From an uncultured Bdellovibrionales bacterium (GTDB lineage Bacteria > Bdellovibrionota > FAC87 > UBA2466): a DNA stretch of 64,000 bases. How positions within the stretch are numbered: the first letter of the stretch is position 1; every line of letters starts with the position of its first letter. Below the pieces are notes generated by a model. It saw only the letters and a list, made by a program, of their open reading frames with translations. It made no database searches and was not told the DNA's origin. This document shows positions 1-7,865 of this stretch, in pieces. The stretch is taken from NCBI GenBank assembly GCA_937903155.1, contig CALCZU010000013.1, positions 1 through 64,000 on the forward strand. The letters run 5' to 3'. The translations under genes and the position numbers were made by a program.

Positions 1-133
1 CGCCCGTGTCCATTAAACGCCCTTCGAGGGCTATCGCTAAATTGCGGCTGACCGAAGATTTTCCGGCGCCAGAAGGACCATCAATACTGATTACAAAACC
101 TTTCGAAACGGGGGATTTACGTTTTTTTAACAC
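1..133 (-). CDS. cmk: cytidylate kinase, N-terminal part (runs off window)
   Basis: The first ~44 residues read as the start of a CMP kinase, which phosphorylates CMP/dCMP to the diphosphate. The diagnostic P-loop IDGPSGAGKSS is followed by a stretch ending MDTG, as in the family. No ATG is in frame. A GTG at 131-133 is preceded by GGGAG about 7 bases upstream, so I take it as the start. It lies inside the end of the glycosyltransferase gene in another frame, so the two are probably translationally coupled at the tail of the lipid A operon. The rest of the gene lies outside the window. Confidence 0.85.
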   Translation of the reverse strand, partial: MLKKRKSPVSKGFVISIDGPSGAGKSSVSRNLAIALEGRLMDTG

Positions 134-869
134 TTTGAAGCTCCCACAGCTTGGCCCACTTTAAAAACACCGAATAACTAGCGGACACTGAAATAATGAA
201 ACCAGGATAACCATCTAAAAAACCCAACTTTAAAAGATAGGTTTCGCAAAACTTACTGAGCGGTTTAAAAAGCAATTTCGCTAGGCTAAATTTTTTCGAA
301 GAAGTTTCTAACTTCTGTGCACCTAACGAAGAATACTTGTTGTTTCGCTCGACCTGATCGGACAGGTTTGAAAAACTGTAATGAAGAAGATCCGATTGGA
401 GCTCGCCGATCTTGCCTCGAGTCGACCAAAACTCGTGAACCGCGTCGCCTTTCCATTCACCCTCGGCTTTTCTAAAAATGCGTACGAGCCGATTTGGGTA
501 CCATCCGCCATATCGAATCCATCGATCGAAATGAATTGTCTTACGAGGAAGTGAGTAGGCCACCGATTCGGATTCGGAATTTAAGGCGGTCACAATTTCA
601 TTTCGAAGTTCCAGAGAAACTTCTTCATCCGCGTCGATCGATAGAATCCACTCGTGCGTGGCATAGGTCAGAGCAAGCGTTCGTTGAGCTTCGAACCCTT
701 TCCATTTTTCGTTGTACACATGCGAGGTATAGCGCTTTGCAATTTCTTGAGTCCGGTCGGTACTGTCGGAGTCTAAAACAATGATTTCATCACAAAACGC
801 AAGACTTTGGAGACAACGTTCGAGATTGTCTTCTTCATTTTTCGTAATGATGACTGCTGACAAACCCAT
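117..869 (-). CDS. family 2 glycosyltransferase, WaaE/KdtX-like LPS core
   Basis: A 250-residue GT-A fold glycosyltransferase. It opens with the nucleotide-sugar binding strand (SAVIITKNEEDNLERCL), then an acidic DSDSTD motif near residue 34, then SIDADEE near residue 77, which fits the metal-binding DxD. Length and motifs match the WaaE/KdtX group, which adds a glucose to the inner core heptose of LPS. It follows the lipid A genes with a 2-base gap, so a role in LPS core assembly at the inner face of the inner membrane is likely. The exact sugar and acceptor cannot be read from sequence. The C-terminus is partly hydrophobic, consistent with peripheral membrane association. Confidence 0.82.
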   Translation of the reverse strand: MGLSAVIITKNEEDNLERCLQSLAFCDEIIVLDSDSTDRTQEIAKRYTSHVYNEKWKGFEAQRTLALTYATHEWILSIDADEEVSLELRNEIVTALNSESESVAYSLPRKTIHFDRWIRYGGWYPNRLVRIFRKAEGEWKGDAVHEFWSTRGKIGELQSDLLHYSFSNLSDQVERNNKYSSLGAQKLETSSKKFSLAKLLFKPLSKFCETYLLKLGFLDGYPGFIISVSASYSVFLKWAKLWELQSVKKT

Positions 870-871
870 TT

Positions 872-2791
872 TTAATGCTCTCGCACCGACGTGAGATTGC
901 CGTAAAGCGAGCCAATCTTGATCTTTGCATCGAACTTTACGAGATACTTTTTCGAATCATCAGATAGCCACATATAAATATCGCCTGTTGGTTTTAAAAC
1001 ATTATTCAAAGCGACCTTTACGAGAATCTTCCAACACTGAAAGGCTCCAACGCTCGTCGTAACCAGTTCGTTTGCGACAGGCAAGAGCTCGACTTCCCAG
1101 TTGTTCGCATTTTCATATACCATAAATTTCTGTTTGCGATTCAATTGATAGTTTAGAGTTCTTGCAAAATAAAGAGCGCTAAAGATATCTCGAGATTCGG
1201 GAACGAAGGCATCTTGTCTATCCACATCTTCTGGCCCATAGCGTTCGGAGATTCTTTTCGCCCAGAAGTACGCTTTTTTATTTGTATGATCAAAAGAAAC
1301 GCGCGTTTCCTTTTTTTGTACAGATTCCAACATGTGCAAAAGATATTTGTAAGGGATCAGAGCCTGTTTATCGACAAACGCTTCGATCGTATTGTCGACG
1401 TGGTAAACAGCATCGACTACTTTACTTGAAAGCACATTTCCCCAAAAGTGAAAAGTCGGTCGTCCAGCCATCACCGGACCTTCTTTCACCTCGATGGCAG
1501 CCTTGCCGGCAGGTAATGCTAGCCAACCTAAATTAATTTCTAAACGTTCACCAATTTCAAATGGAATTTTGTCTGAGGGAACGACATCGACCGCTTTTAC
1601 TTTTCCCTCAGGAATCATCACAGGCGTCGGGGTGGGAGTTATAATTTTTTGCTCCATTTTCTTTTTGCCTTTCTTTACTTTTTTATCGGCAACTTCGTTC
1701 GGAAGCGGTGCGGCTGTAATGGGTTCCACCGGTTTTATTTCTTCGGTCACGTTATAATCATCTAGGTTTTTTTCTTTTCCCGAAATCGCGGGGGCCGAAA
1801 TCGTCGGATCGGATGGGAGCGTAATCCCCGTCGGACTTGTTGTCTGTTGTGAACTACAGGATAAGAGAAATAAAATCGAAAACGTCGCTAAGACAGTTTC
1901 GCTTTTGATTTGCCATCGCGATTCTCCGCGAAAATCTTTCCAGCGTCTGTGAAGCCATAACCATTGCGAAGGATGTTTTCTCACTTGAGACTCCAAGATA
2001 TCGTTATACATTTGAGTCTTGTAGTATAACCGCTCATTGCGATCTTCGGGAAGATTCTTAAATTCGATGGGTTTTTCAATGACAATGTGAACCACGCCGT
2101 TTTCGTCCCGATAATTATAGGCAGGAATCACGGGAATATCCCGCTTGTCGGTCATTAACGCGAGTGCCGCGGCCGTTCCTGCTGTTTTTCCAAAAAATTT
2201 GACGGGAAGGCCGATAGGCGGACCCATGAATTGGTCGAGAATAAAAGCAACGTGGCGGCCTTGGTTGAGCGATTTCAGAATATCTTTGGCCGTACCGCTT
2301 TCAAGAAAAATGCCTGCGCCTGTCCGTCTTCGGTACCATTGCAAATACTTATCCGCAAAAGCGCTCTTGGCCTCTTTTACAACGACATCAATGGGTAAAC
2401 CTACCGCGGCGGCCACCGCAATCGAGTATTCCCAGTTACCAAGGTGGGACGTTAAAAGAATACAGGGCTCCTTTTTTTCTGCAAGCTCCTCAAGCGTTTC
2501 CCAACCCACTCGATGAATGTTCTGGAGATAATCTTTTTTCTTCCAAATGACTGAAGCAAGAAACTCGAAGAAGAGAACACCGTAATGTTCGTAGTTTTTT
2601 CGCATGAGTGTTTCGACTTCAACTTCGGAAAGGGAGGGTCCAAAGGCTGTTTTTAAATTTGAAGAGATGACGTTCTTTCTGAACCCGACCAGTCGATAAA
2701 ATGCATAGCCTAAGATTTTCCCGAGGTAATAACGAAGTTTCTTTGGGATCAGATTAATACCCCATGAGAGAATTTGGAGCAGAGCGATCAT
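872..2791 (-). CDS. lipid A acyltransferase fused in frame to DUF3108 lipoprotein-like domain
   Basis: A 639-residue open frame with two unrelated halves. Residues 1-~290 are a LpxL/HtrB-type lysophospholipid acyltransferase: an N-terminal hydrophobic helix, the catalytic HLGNWE (HX4E) motif near residue 115, and the family's usual length of about 290-305. After about residue 300 comes a hydrophobic stretch ending SILFLLSC (Cys312) that looks like a lipoprotein signal. It is followed by a Pro/Thr/Lys-rich linker and a DUF3108 domain. The start at 2791 is chosen because its ATG overlaps the lpxK stop as ATGA; an upstream in-frame start at 2824 would lengthen the overlap. The junction carries a buried ATG, ribosome site and stop (see the 1888-1927 entry). 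The fusion may therefore be a one-base insertion, natural or sequencing error, rather than a true bifunctional protein. Confidence 0.8.
   Translation of the reverse strand: MIALLQILSWGINLIPKKLRYYLGKILGYAFYRLVGFRKNVISSNLKTAFGPSLSEVEVETLMRKNYEHYGVLFFEFLASVIWKKKDYLQNIHRVGWETLEELAEKKEPCILLTSHLGNWEYSIAVAAAVGLPIDVVVKEAKSAFADKYLQWYRRRTGAGIFLESGTAKDILKSLNQGRHVAFILDQFMGPPIGLPVKFFGKTAGTAAALALMTDKRDIPVIPAYNYRDENGVVHIVIEKPIEFKNLPEDRNERLYYKTQMYNDILESQVRKHPSQWLWLHRRWKDFRGESRWQIKSETVLATFSILFLLSCSSQQTTSPTGITLPSDPTISAPAISGKEKNLDDYNVTEEIKPVEPITAAPLPNEVADKKVKKGKKKMEQKIITPTPTPVMIPEGKVKAVDVVPSDKIPFEIGERLEINLGWLALPAGKAAIEVKEGPVMAGRPTFHFWGNVLSSKVVDAVYHVDNTIEAFVDKQALIPYKYLLHMLESVQKKETRVSFDHTNKKAYFWAKRISERYGPEDVDRQDAFVPESRDIFSALYFARTLNYQLNRKQKFMVYENANNWEVELLPVANELVTTSVGAFQCWKILVKVALNNVLKPTGDIYMWLSDDSKKYLVKFDAKIKIGSLYGNLTSVREH
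1888..1927 (-). other. gene junction with buried start, ribosome site and stop
   Basis: On the minus strand GGAG at 1924-1927 lies 7 bases upstream of an ATG at 1914-1916. That frame reads MANQKRN and would enter the hydrophobic lipoprotein signal if one base between 1891 and 1913 were removed. The same removal would put the acyltransferase into the frame that stops at TAG 1888-1890. One missing base thus restores two ordinary overlapping genes: a ~300-aa acyltransferase and a ~345-aa DUF3108 lipoprotein. The base arithmetic is seen directly. That this is the ancestral arrangement is inference. Confidence 0.6.
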
Positions 2792-3837
2792 GGTCGTTTT
2801 ATCTTCCCTTCCACATAGTCCCAAAAGGAGTTTTCGAACTCGTAAGCGATTCGAAGGCTCAAGACGACTTCATCTAGTTCCCGAAAGAGCCGCTCTACTT
2901 TTACCCAATCTTTGTCCGTAGTTACGAAAGCATCGACTCCACGTTCTTTACCCTCGCGGATAATTTCTCTGACATCTTCGTCTTGGTAGTTAAAGTGATC
3001 TTGAAATCCCTTGAGATAAACAGCTTTAGGGCAATAAGAAAGCGACCGCTCAAAACGCGAATTCCCCGCAATGCCGGAAAAGCCTAAGAGGGATTTTTCG
3101 CGAAGTTCGCTCGCCGGCTTGTCGCCATAAAATAATCCTTCAATTTTTAGCTTTGCTTCGAAGATGGGAATCTTTGAAAATTCTCTTTGCGCCCAATCCT
3201 TCCAAAGGGCGAATTTTTCAGGGTCGCTTCCAGTCAATAGTAGGGCATCCGCATTTTCAAGTGCTGAAATCGGTTCTCGTAAATTTCCCAATGGAATGCA
3301 GTGGGCTTCATCAATCGATTGATTCGTATCGATTAACACTAAATCAACATCTCGTTGAACTCTGAAATGTTGAAACCCATCTTCTAGTAAAATCAATCGA
3401 CTATTCTCTCCCGACTCGATGGCTCGAATATTTTTAGTTCGGTCTTTTCCTATCCAGACATTGAGGCCGAAGAGGCGGTGCAACATCCAAGGCTCATCCC
3501 CTACGGCATGACTGCCTTGGCGATCTACTTTCGCACCTTTATCAGAAAGACTTGCCCGATATCCGCGTGAGACGACTACAGGATTTCTTTCGGAAAAGTG
3601 TTTTGCAAGAGCGCAAGTAACGGGCGTTTTGCCACTTCCGCCGGAGTGAATGTTTCCGATTGAAATGACAGGAAGTCGAGAACGATAAGTTTTTTTCTTT
3701 GGAAAATGGCGACGTCTAAGAGAGCTTACCGCTCCCCACGCCATTGAAAGCGGCACAAGCACAACGTAAAACACCTCTCTAAGACGAGGAGTCGAGAGTT
3801 TAAACTCCTGCAATCTGGGTTTTAAAATATTTTCCAT
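2788..3837 (-). CDS. lpxK: tetraacyldisaccharide 4'-kinase
   Basis: A 349-residue lipid A 4'-kinase that phosphorylates the disaccharide precursor using ATP at the inner membrane. The N-terminus has a membrane-anchor helix (about residues 21-38), and the Walker A motif GNIHSGGSGKTP follows near residue 61. The downstream LLEDGFQH motif is typical of LpxK. Length is close to the family norm of 320-350. Its first 38 bases overlap the end of lpxB, and its stop overlaps the next start as ATGA, showing tight operon coupling. Confidence 0.95.
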   Translation of the reverse strand: MENILKPRLQEFKLSTPRLREVFYVVLVPLSMAWGAVSSLRRRHFPKKKTYRSRLPVISIGNIHSGGSGKTPVTCALAKHFSERNPVVVSRGYRASLSDKGAKVDRQGSHAVGDEPWMLHRLFGLNVWIGKDRTKNIRAIESGENSRLILLEDGFQHFRVQRDVDLVLIDTNQSIDEAHCIPLGNLREPISALENADALLLTGSDPEKFALWKDWAQREFSKIPIFEAKLKIEGLFYGDKPASELREKSLLGFSGIAGNSRFERSLSYCPKAVYLKGFQDHFNYQDEDVREIIREGKERGVDAFVTTDKDWVKVERLFRELDEVVLSLRIAYEFENSFWDYVEGKIKRP

Positions 3838-4993
3838 GACTCTCTAATGGGTTAGACCGCAATTTCAGCTGGTTTAAAAAATCGACTATGCTTGCGGCAG
3901 CTTTTTCAGTTCCGTTGCCTGTTCCCAAAAGAGTTCGACACTTTAAAAGTTCTTCTCTCTGAGATTTTCGATACTCTTCGTTCCGGATAGCTTTTCTGCA
4001 ATAATCGACGAGATTTTTAACATTCGCTTTCTCTTGAAAGAACTCAGGTGCCACTTCTTTTTTTACAAGGACATTGGGCATTCCAATCCATCCGGTGTAT
4101 TTAGCGACGTATTTAAAGACGAATGAAGAGGATCGACTTACCTTGTAAAAAAGACAAAAGGGAAGCCCCATCAATGCCGTCTCTAGAGTGGCTGTACCGC
4201 TTGCGATCAGACCGATATCCGCCCAAGCTCTTACTTCGTTCGAATTCCCTTTCACAAGCTCAACGTTTTCGGGGAACTTCTGTTTGACTTCTTCCAATGA
4301 AAACGTGGGGGCGACAGGAATTTTGAAGTGCGCTTTTGGAAATTCTTTTTTTAATTCGGTAACGACTTCGTTTAGGAGAGAAGAAAGAAAATTGAGCTCG
4401 CTATGGCGACTTCCCGGAAGAAGTGCGATTCGCGGAGCCTCCAAAACTTCACTCTGCGAGCGAACGGATTCTTTGATTGATATTCTGTCGAGTAACGGAT
4501 GACCGACGAATTCGACAGGAACGTCATACTTTTTGTAAAACTCCTCTTCAAAAGGAAAAACCACGAGCATTTTATCGACGAGCTTTTTTATCTTGTGAAC
4601 GCGGTAAGTCCGCCATGCCCAAACTTGTGGGGAGATATAATAGATAACGGGAATCCCCAATTTTTTAAGTTGTTTTGCCATCATCAAATTGAAATCAGGG
4701 AGATCTAATAAAATCGCGAAATCGGGCTTTTCAACTCGGATACTTTTTTTCACCCTTTGAAAGTGCCCCCAAATTTCGGGAATTTTATGAGCCCATTCGG
4801 CAATTCCCATCAGACTTAAGTGCCTCGCTTCAACAACGAGTTCCATCCCTTCGCTTTTAAGATTCTCACCCCCCACGCCAAAGGCAGTGAGATTGGGAAG
4901 CGCTTTTTTGAGATGTTGAAGCAAAGACGCCGCTGAGAGGTCTGCAGAGGCTTCCCCGGCGACCATGAAAATCTTGAAAGGTTTTTCTACCAC
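3800..4993 (-). CDS. lpxB: lipid-A-disaccharide synthase
   Basis: A 397-residue GT19 enzyme that joins UDP-2,3-diacyl-sugar to lipid X to form the beta-1,6 disaccharide. It begins FKIFMVAGEASADLSAA, which carries the family GEASGD-like motif (here GEASAD). It also contains LLDLPDFN, YYISPQVWAWR and the late LPGSRHSE and SGTATLE motifs, all characteristic of LpxB. It overlaps the upstream oxidoreductase gene by 7 bases and lpxK by 38. In GnnA-containing organisms the substrate would carry amide-linked acyl chains at both positions. Confidence 0.95.
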   Translation of the reverse strand: MVEKPFKIFMVAGEASADLSAASLLQHLKKALPNLTAFGVGGENLKSEGMELVVEARHLSLMGIAEWAHKIPEIWGHFQRVKKSIRVEKPDFAILLDLPDFNLMMAKQLKKLGIPVIYYISPQVWAWRTYRVHKIKKLVDKMLVVFPFEEEFYKKYDVPVEFVGHPLLDRISIKESVRSQSEVLEAPRIALLPGSRHSELNFLSSLLNEVVTELKKEFPKAHFKIPVAPTFSLEEVKQKFPENVELVKGNSNEVRAWADIGLIASGTATLETALMGLPFCLFYKVSRSSSFVFKYVAKYTGWIGMPNVLVKKEVAPEFFQEKANVKNLVDYCRKAIRNEEYRKSQREELLKCRTLLGTGNGTEKAAASIVDFLNQLKLRSNPLESHGKYFKTQIAGV

Positions 4994-5946
4994 TTGTCCC
5001 TCGTCACAGGATTTTCGGAAGAAATAGACGGCGTCGGAGATTTTACGGAAGCTAAAACTCGTTCGAGCAATTCAATGCTCAAAGCACCTTGTTGTGCGGA
5101 AACAATTGGAGCTTTTTGGTTTAAAACAGAATCGCAAAAGCTCTTCGCTTGCTCGTATAGAAAATCTTTTTCTTTCGCAGACGTAAACGTTTTTGAACCG
5201 TCAGAGGTCACAAGTGTGGTCGTGGAATCACCCAGATCGAGCTTGCAGTATTTGTTTTCCATCAAAATACGCATCTTACGGCTAGAGCGAGGACCTAAAC
5301 GATTCGCTATCAAATGCACTTGGGTGCCAGAGCTAAACGTGAGATCGGCGACCGCGATGTCAGTCGTTCGATGGAGGACAGAAGTCCCGCGAGCGCTTAG
5401 GCTTGAAACGGTTCCGAGTCCTAAAGAGAGAATGAGATCTAAGTCATGAATCATCAAATCAGTAATCACATCGACATCGAGTTCTCGACCTGCTCGTTCA
5501 GTGACTCTTTCGCAGTCGATTTGTTTAATCGAAGAAAAATCGAGAGACTTTGTCATCTCTCGCATCCGAAAGCGTTCGACAAAGCCGACTTGCAAAACGA
5601 GCTGAGTTTGTTCTGCGAGCTTCGCGAGCTCGGAGGCTTCTTTTGAAGTGAGTGCGAGCGGCTTTTCTACGAGTACATGGACTCCTGCATTGAGCGCTTG
5701 CTTTACTATCGGGTAATGAGAGGCGGAAGAACTTGCGACGACAACCGAGTCCGCCTCGAACAATAACTCTTCTACTTTTTCAAAAACTTTGACTCCAGTG
5801 TTCAAAGCAACTTGAGTGGCTCTCGACGTTTCGATGTCATAGATTCCCATTACTTCGCAATTAGGAAGCGAGTGAAATTTTTCGAAATGGAACGAGCCCA
5901 TTTTGCCCGCTCCGATAACTCCTAGTTTTAATTTTCTATTCTCCAT
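4987..5946 (-). CDS. gnnA: Gfo/Idh/MocA oxidoreductase, GnnA-like
   Basis: A 319-residue NAD(P)-dependent sugar dehydrogenase. It has an N-terminal Rossmann motif GVIGAGKMGSFH and the family EKP motif (VLVEKPLAL, near residue 92). Its position between lpxA and lpxB is the same as that of gnnA in Acidithiobacillus ferrooxidans. There GnnA oxidises the 3-OH of UDP-GlcNAc and GnnB transaminates it, giving UDP-2,3-diamino sugar and all-amide lipid A. The position plus family makes this role likely. The partner aminotransferase GnnB is not in the window, so it must be elsewhere if the pathway is complete. The gene symbol rests on context and is not certain. Confidence 0.75.
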   Translation of the reverse strand: MENRKLKLGVIGAGKMGSFHFEKFHSLPNCEVMGIYDIETSRATQVALNTGVKVFEKVEELLFEADSVVVASSSASHYPIVKQALNAGVHVLVEKPLALTSKEASELAKLAEQTQLVLQVGFVERFRMREMTKSLDFSSIKQIDCERVTERAGRELDVDVITDLMIHDLDLILSLGLGTVSSLSARGTSVLHRTTDIAVADLTFSSGTQVHLIANRLGPRSSRKMRILMENKYCKLDLGDSTTTLVTSDGSKTFTSAKEKDFLYEQAKSFCDSVLNQKAPIVSAQQGALSIELLERVLASVKSPTPSISSENPVTRDKW

Positions 5947-5949
5947 GAG

Positions 5950-6726
5950 CTAGCGGACAAATCCGCCCTTTGAAGCCTCAATAAAGTCGAGGAAGTATTT
6001 GGCTTCTGCGACATCTCGTAACTCCTGCTTCACTTTTTCGATCGCTTCCACCAGTGTAATTTTTTGAACAAAGACAATTTTATAAAGTTTCTTCAGTTTT
6101 AAAATCGCTTCTTCGGAAAATCCCTGTCGTGCAAGTCCAATCGAATTGATTCCTTGAACTTCAAAGTCGGACCCTTTTCCCAATAAAAATGGAGCAACGT
6201 CTCTGCGGATAATCGAACCGCCGCCTAGATAACAATAGCTTCCCACTCGACAGAACTGTGCAACGGCTGAGGCGCCTCCCAGAGTCACGTAGTCTCCGAT
6301 TTCCACGTGTCCGCCCAATTGAATCGAGCTTGCTAGAATCACGTTTTTACCTAAAACGCAGTCATGTGCGATATGGGTATACGCCATGATCAAATTGTCT
6401 GAACCGACAATCGTTTTTCCAATTCCGACAGTCGTTCCTCGGTGAACCGTTGTGTACTCTCTAAAAACAGAACGGTCGCCGATGATCACTTCGGTCGGTT
6501 CGCCCTTGTATTTCAAATGCTGAGGTTCTCCGCCAATCACAGCAAAAGGAAATACTTGCACTCCATTTCCAAGACGCGTGTGACCTCTTAAAACCACGTG
6601 TTCTTGAATGTCGCAATCTTCTCCGAGCTCTACGTTTTCGCCGACAATGGAGAAAGCTCCAATTCGAGTTCCTTTTCCCACCTTCGCTTTAGGGTCGACG
6701 AGTGCTGTCGGATGAATGTGCGTCAT
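5950..6726 (-). CDS. lpxA: acyl-ACP--UDP-sugar acyltransferase, first step of lipid A
   Basis: A 258-residue left-handed beta-helix acyltransferase made of hexapeptide repeats starting at residue 3 (HPTALVDPKAKVGKG). It has the LpxA landmarks VIGGEPQHLKYKGEPT and AHDCVLG (containing the catalytic His) and a helical C-terminal domain. It transfers a 3-hydroxyacyl chain from ACP to the UDP-sugar. If the neighbouring GnnA-like enzyme makes UDP-GlcNAc3N, LpxA would acylate a 3-amino group (inference). It overlaps lpxD by 4 bases (ATGA). No fabZ lies between lpxD and lpxA, unlike in many proteobacteria. Confidence 0.95.
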   Translation of the reverse strand: MTHIHPTALVDPKAKVGKGTRIGAFSIVGENVELGEDCDIQEHVVLRGHTRLGNGVQVFPFAVIGGEPQHLKYKGEPTEVIIGDRSVFREYTTVHRGTTVGIGKTIVGSDNLIMAYTHIAHDCVLGKNVILASSIQLGGHVEIGDYVTLGGASAVAQFCRVGSYCYLGGGSIIRRDVAPFLLGKGSDFEVQGINSIGLARQGFSEEAILKLKKLYKIVFVQKITLVEAIEKVKQELRDVAEAKYFLDFIEASKGGFVR

Positions 6727-7751
6727 GATGTTTTTTGCGTCCCTTCTAATTTTTTGACTCTCTCAAAAAGTGCCGGCAATTTCTTGAAAAAAACCTGCAG
6801 ACGATAAAAATCTTTTAAAGGCATCGTCGGCGCTCCCATAAACGCCTCTCCCGCGGGCAAATCTGTTCCGACGCCAGCCTTGCCGGCTATCATCGCCTTT
6901 TTGCCAATCGTCACGTGGTCGGTGACTCCTACTTGTCCCGCGCAAATCACTCCGTCTTCAAGCACCGAGGATCCTGCAAGACCGACTTGCGCGCAAAGAA
7001 TAACGTTTTCTCCCAATCGGCAATTGTGACCAATGTGCACTTGATCGTCGATTTTGCTGCCGCGACCGATTCGAGTTTCTCCTAGAGTACTGCGATCGAT
7101 AGTACACTTCGCACCAATTCGAACATCGTCTTCGACGACAACCCAACCGATTTGAGGAATTTCTTTATGGCCTGTATCCGATTGAAGAAGTCCAAAACCT
7201 TCGGATCCTAAAACGCTTCCCGAAAAGACTTTTACACGATTTCCAATTTTGACATTCGTGAGAAGAGTCGCAAATGGATGGATCTCGCATGCCTCTCCTA
7301 CCGAAACACCGGGACCGATGTAAGCATTCGCATAAATAACAGAATGATCGGAAATCACAGCCCCCTCGCAAATCACAGCGAATGGACCCACCCGAACGTT
7401 TTTACCTAAGTGAGATTTTGGATGAATGCTTGCTTGTTTTGAAATTTCATTCCAAGGACATTTTGGAATGAAATTTTTCGCAACTTCCGCAAACGCAAGC
7501 TTCGGGTTATCGACTAAAATAAAAGTGACTGGTACGTTTTTGTCGGCCAACGACTCGGTCGAAAACACAACGCCACCGCTTAAATTTTTTAGCTGAGATT
7601 TATATTTTTCTTCCCCAAAATACGTAAGACTTCCCAATTGCGCATCTGGCAAAGAAGACACTTTTTCAATCGGCGCATTTTCATCACCCCAGACTCCGGC
7701 GCCTAGCTTGGCTGCCAAGGTTTTAGCGGTGGTGGGGAAGGTTAAATCCAT
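6723..7751 (-). CDS. lpxD: UDP-3-O(N)-acylglucosamine N-acyltransferase
   Basis: A 342-residue LpxD. The N-terminal uridine-binding domain (about residues 1-95) is followed by a hexapeptide-repeat beta-helix (QASIHPKSHLGKNVRVG onward). The catalytic region reads VHIGHNCRLGENVILCAQVGLAG, and there is a C-terminal helix. It adds the second 3-hydroxyacyl chain in lipid A synthesis. It is the first gene of the minus-strand operon. The 114-base gap to the divergent MFS gene must hold the operon promoter; a TTGACA hexamer (complement of 7799-7804) is a candidate -35, but I see no convincing -10 partner. Confidence 0.95.
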   Translation of the reverse strand: MDLTFPTTAKTLAAKLGAGVWGDENAPIEKVSSLPDAQLGSLTYFGEEKYKSQLKNLSGGVVFSTESLADKNVPVTFILVDNPKLAFAEVAKNFIPKCPWNEISKQASIHPKSHLGKNVRVGPFAVICEGAVISDHSVIYANAYIGPGVSVGEACEIHPFATLLTNVKIGNRVKVFSGSVLGSEGFGLLQSDTGHKEIPQIGWVVVEDDVRIGAKCTIDRSTLGETRIGRGSKIDDQVHIGHNCRLGENVILCAQVGLAGSSVLEDGVICAGQVGVTDHVTIGKKAMIAGKAGVGTDLPAGEAFMGAPTMPLKDFYRLQVFFKKLPALFERVKKLEGTQKTS

Positions 7752-7865
7752 GTTTACACCCTATCCTTAGCCCGATTTGAAGTAAATATCTCACATCATG
7801 TCAAATGCTTCCGCCACTCCCAGTCTAACCGACTAACGTGTTAGAATAGATCCACCTTCCTTCTT

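Noticed and set aside
1214..1757. Plus-strand open frames opposite the DUF3108 half
   Set aside because: No motifs and low coding character; the minus-strand frame is recognised.
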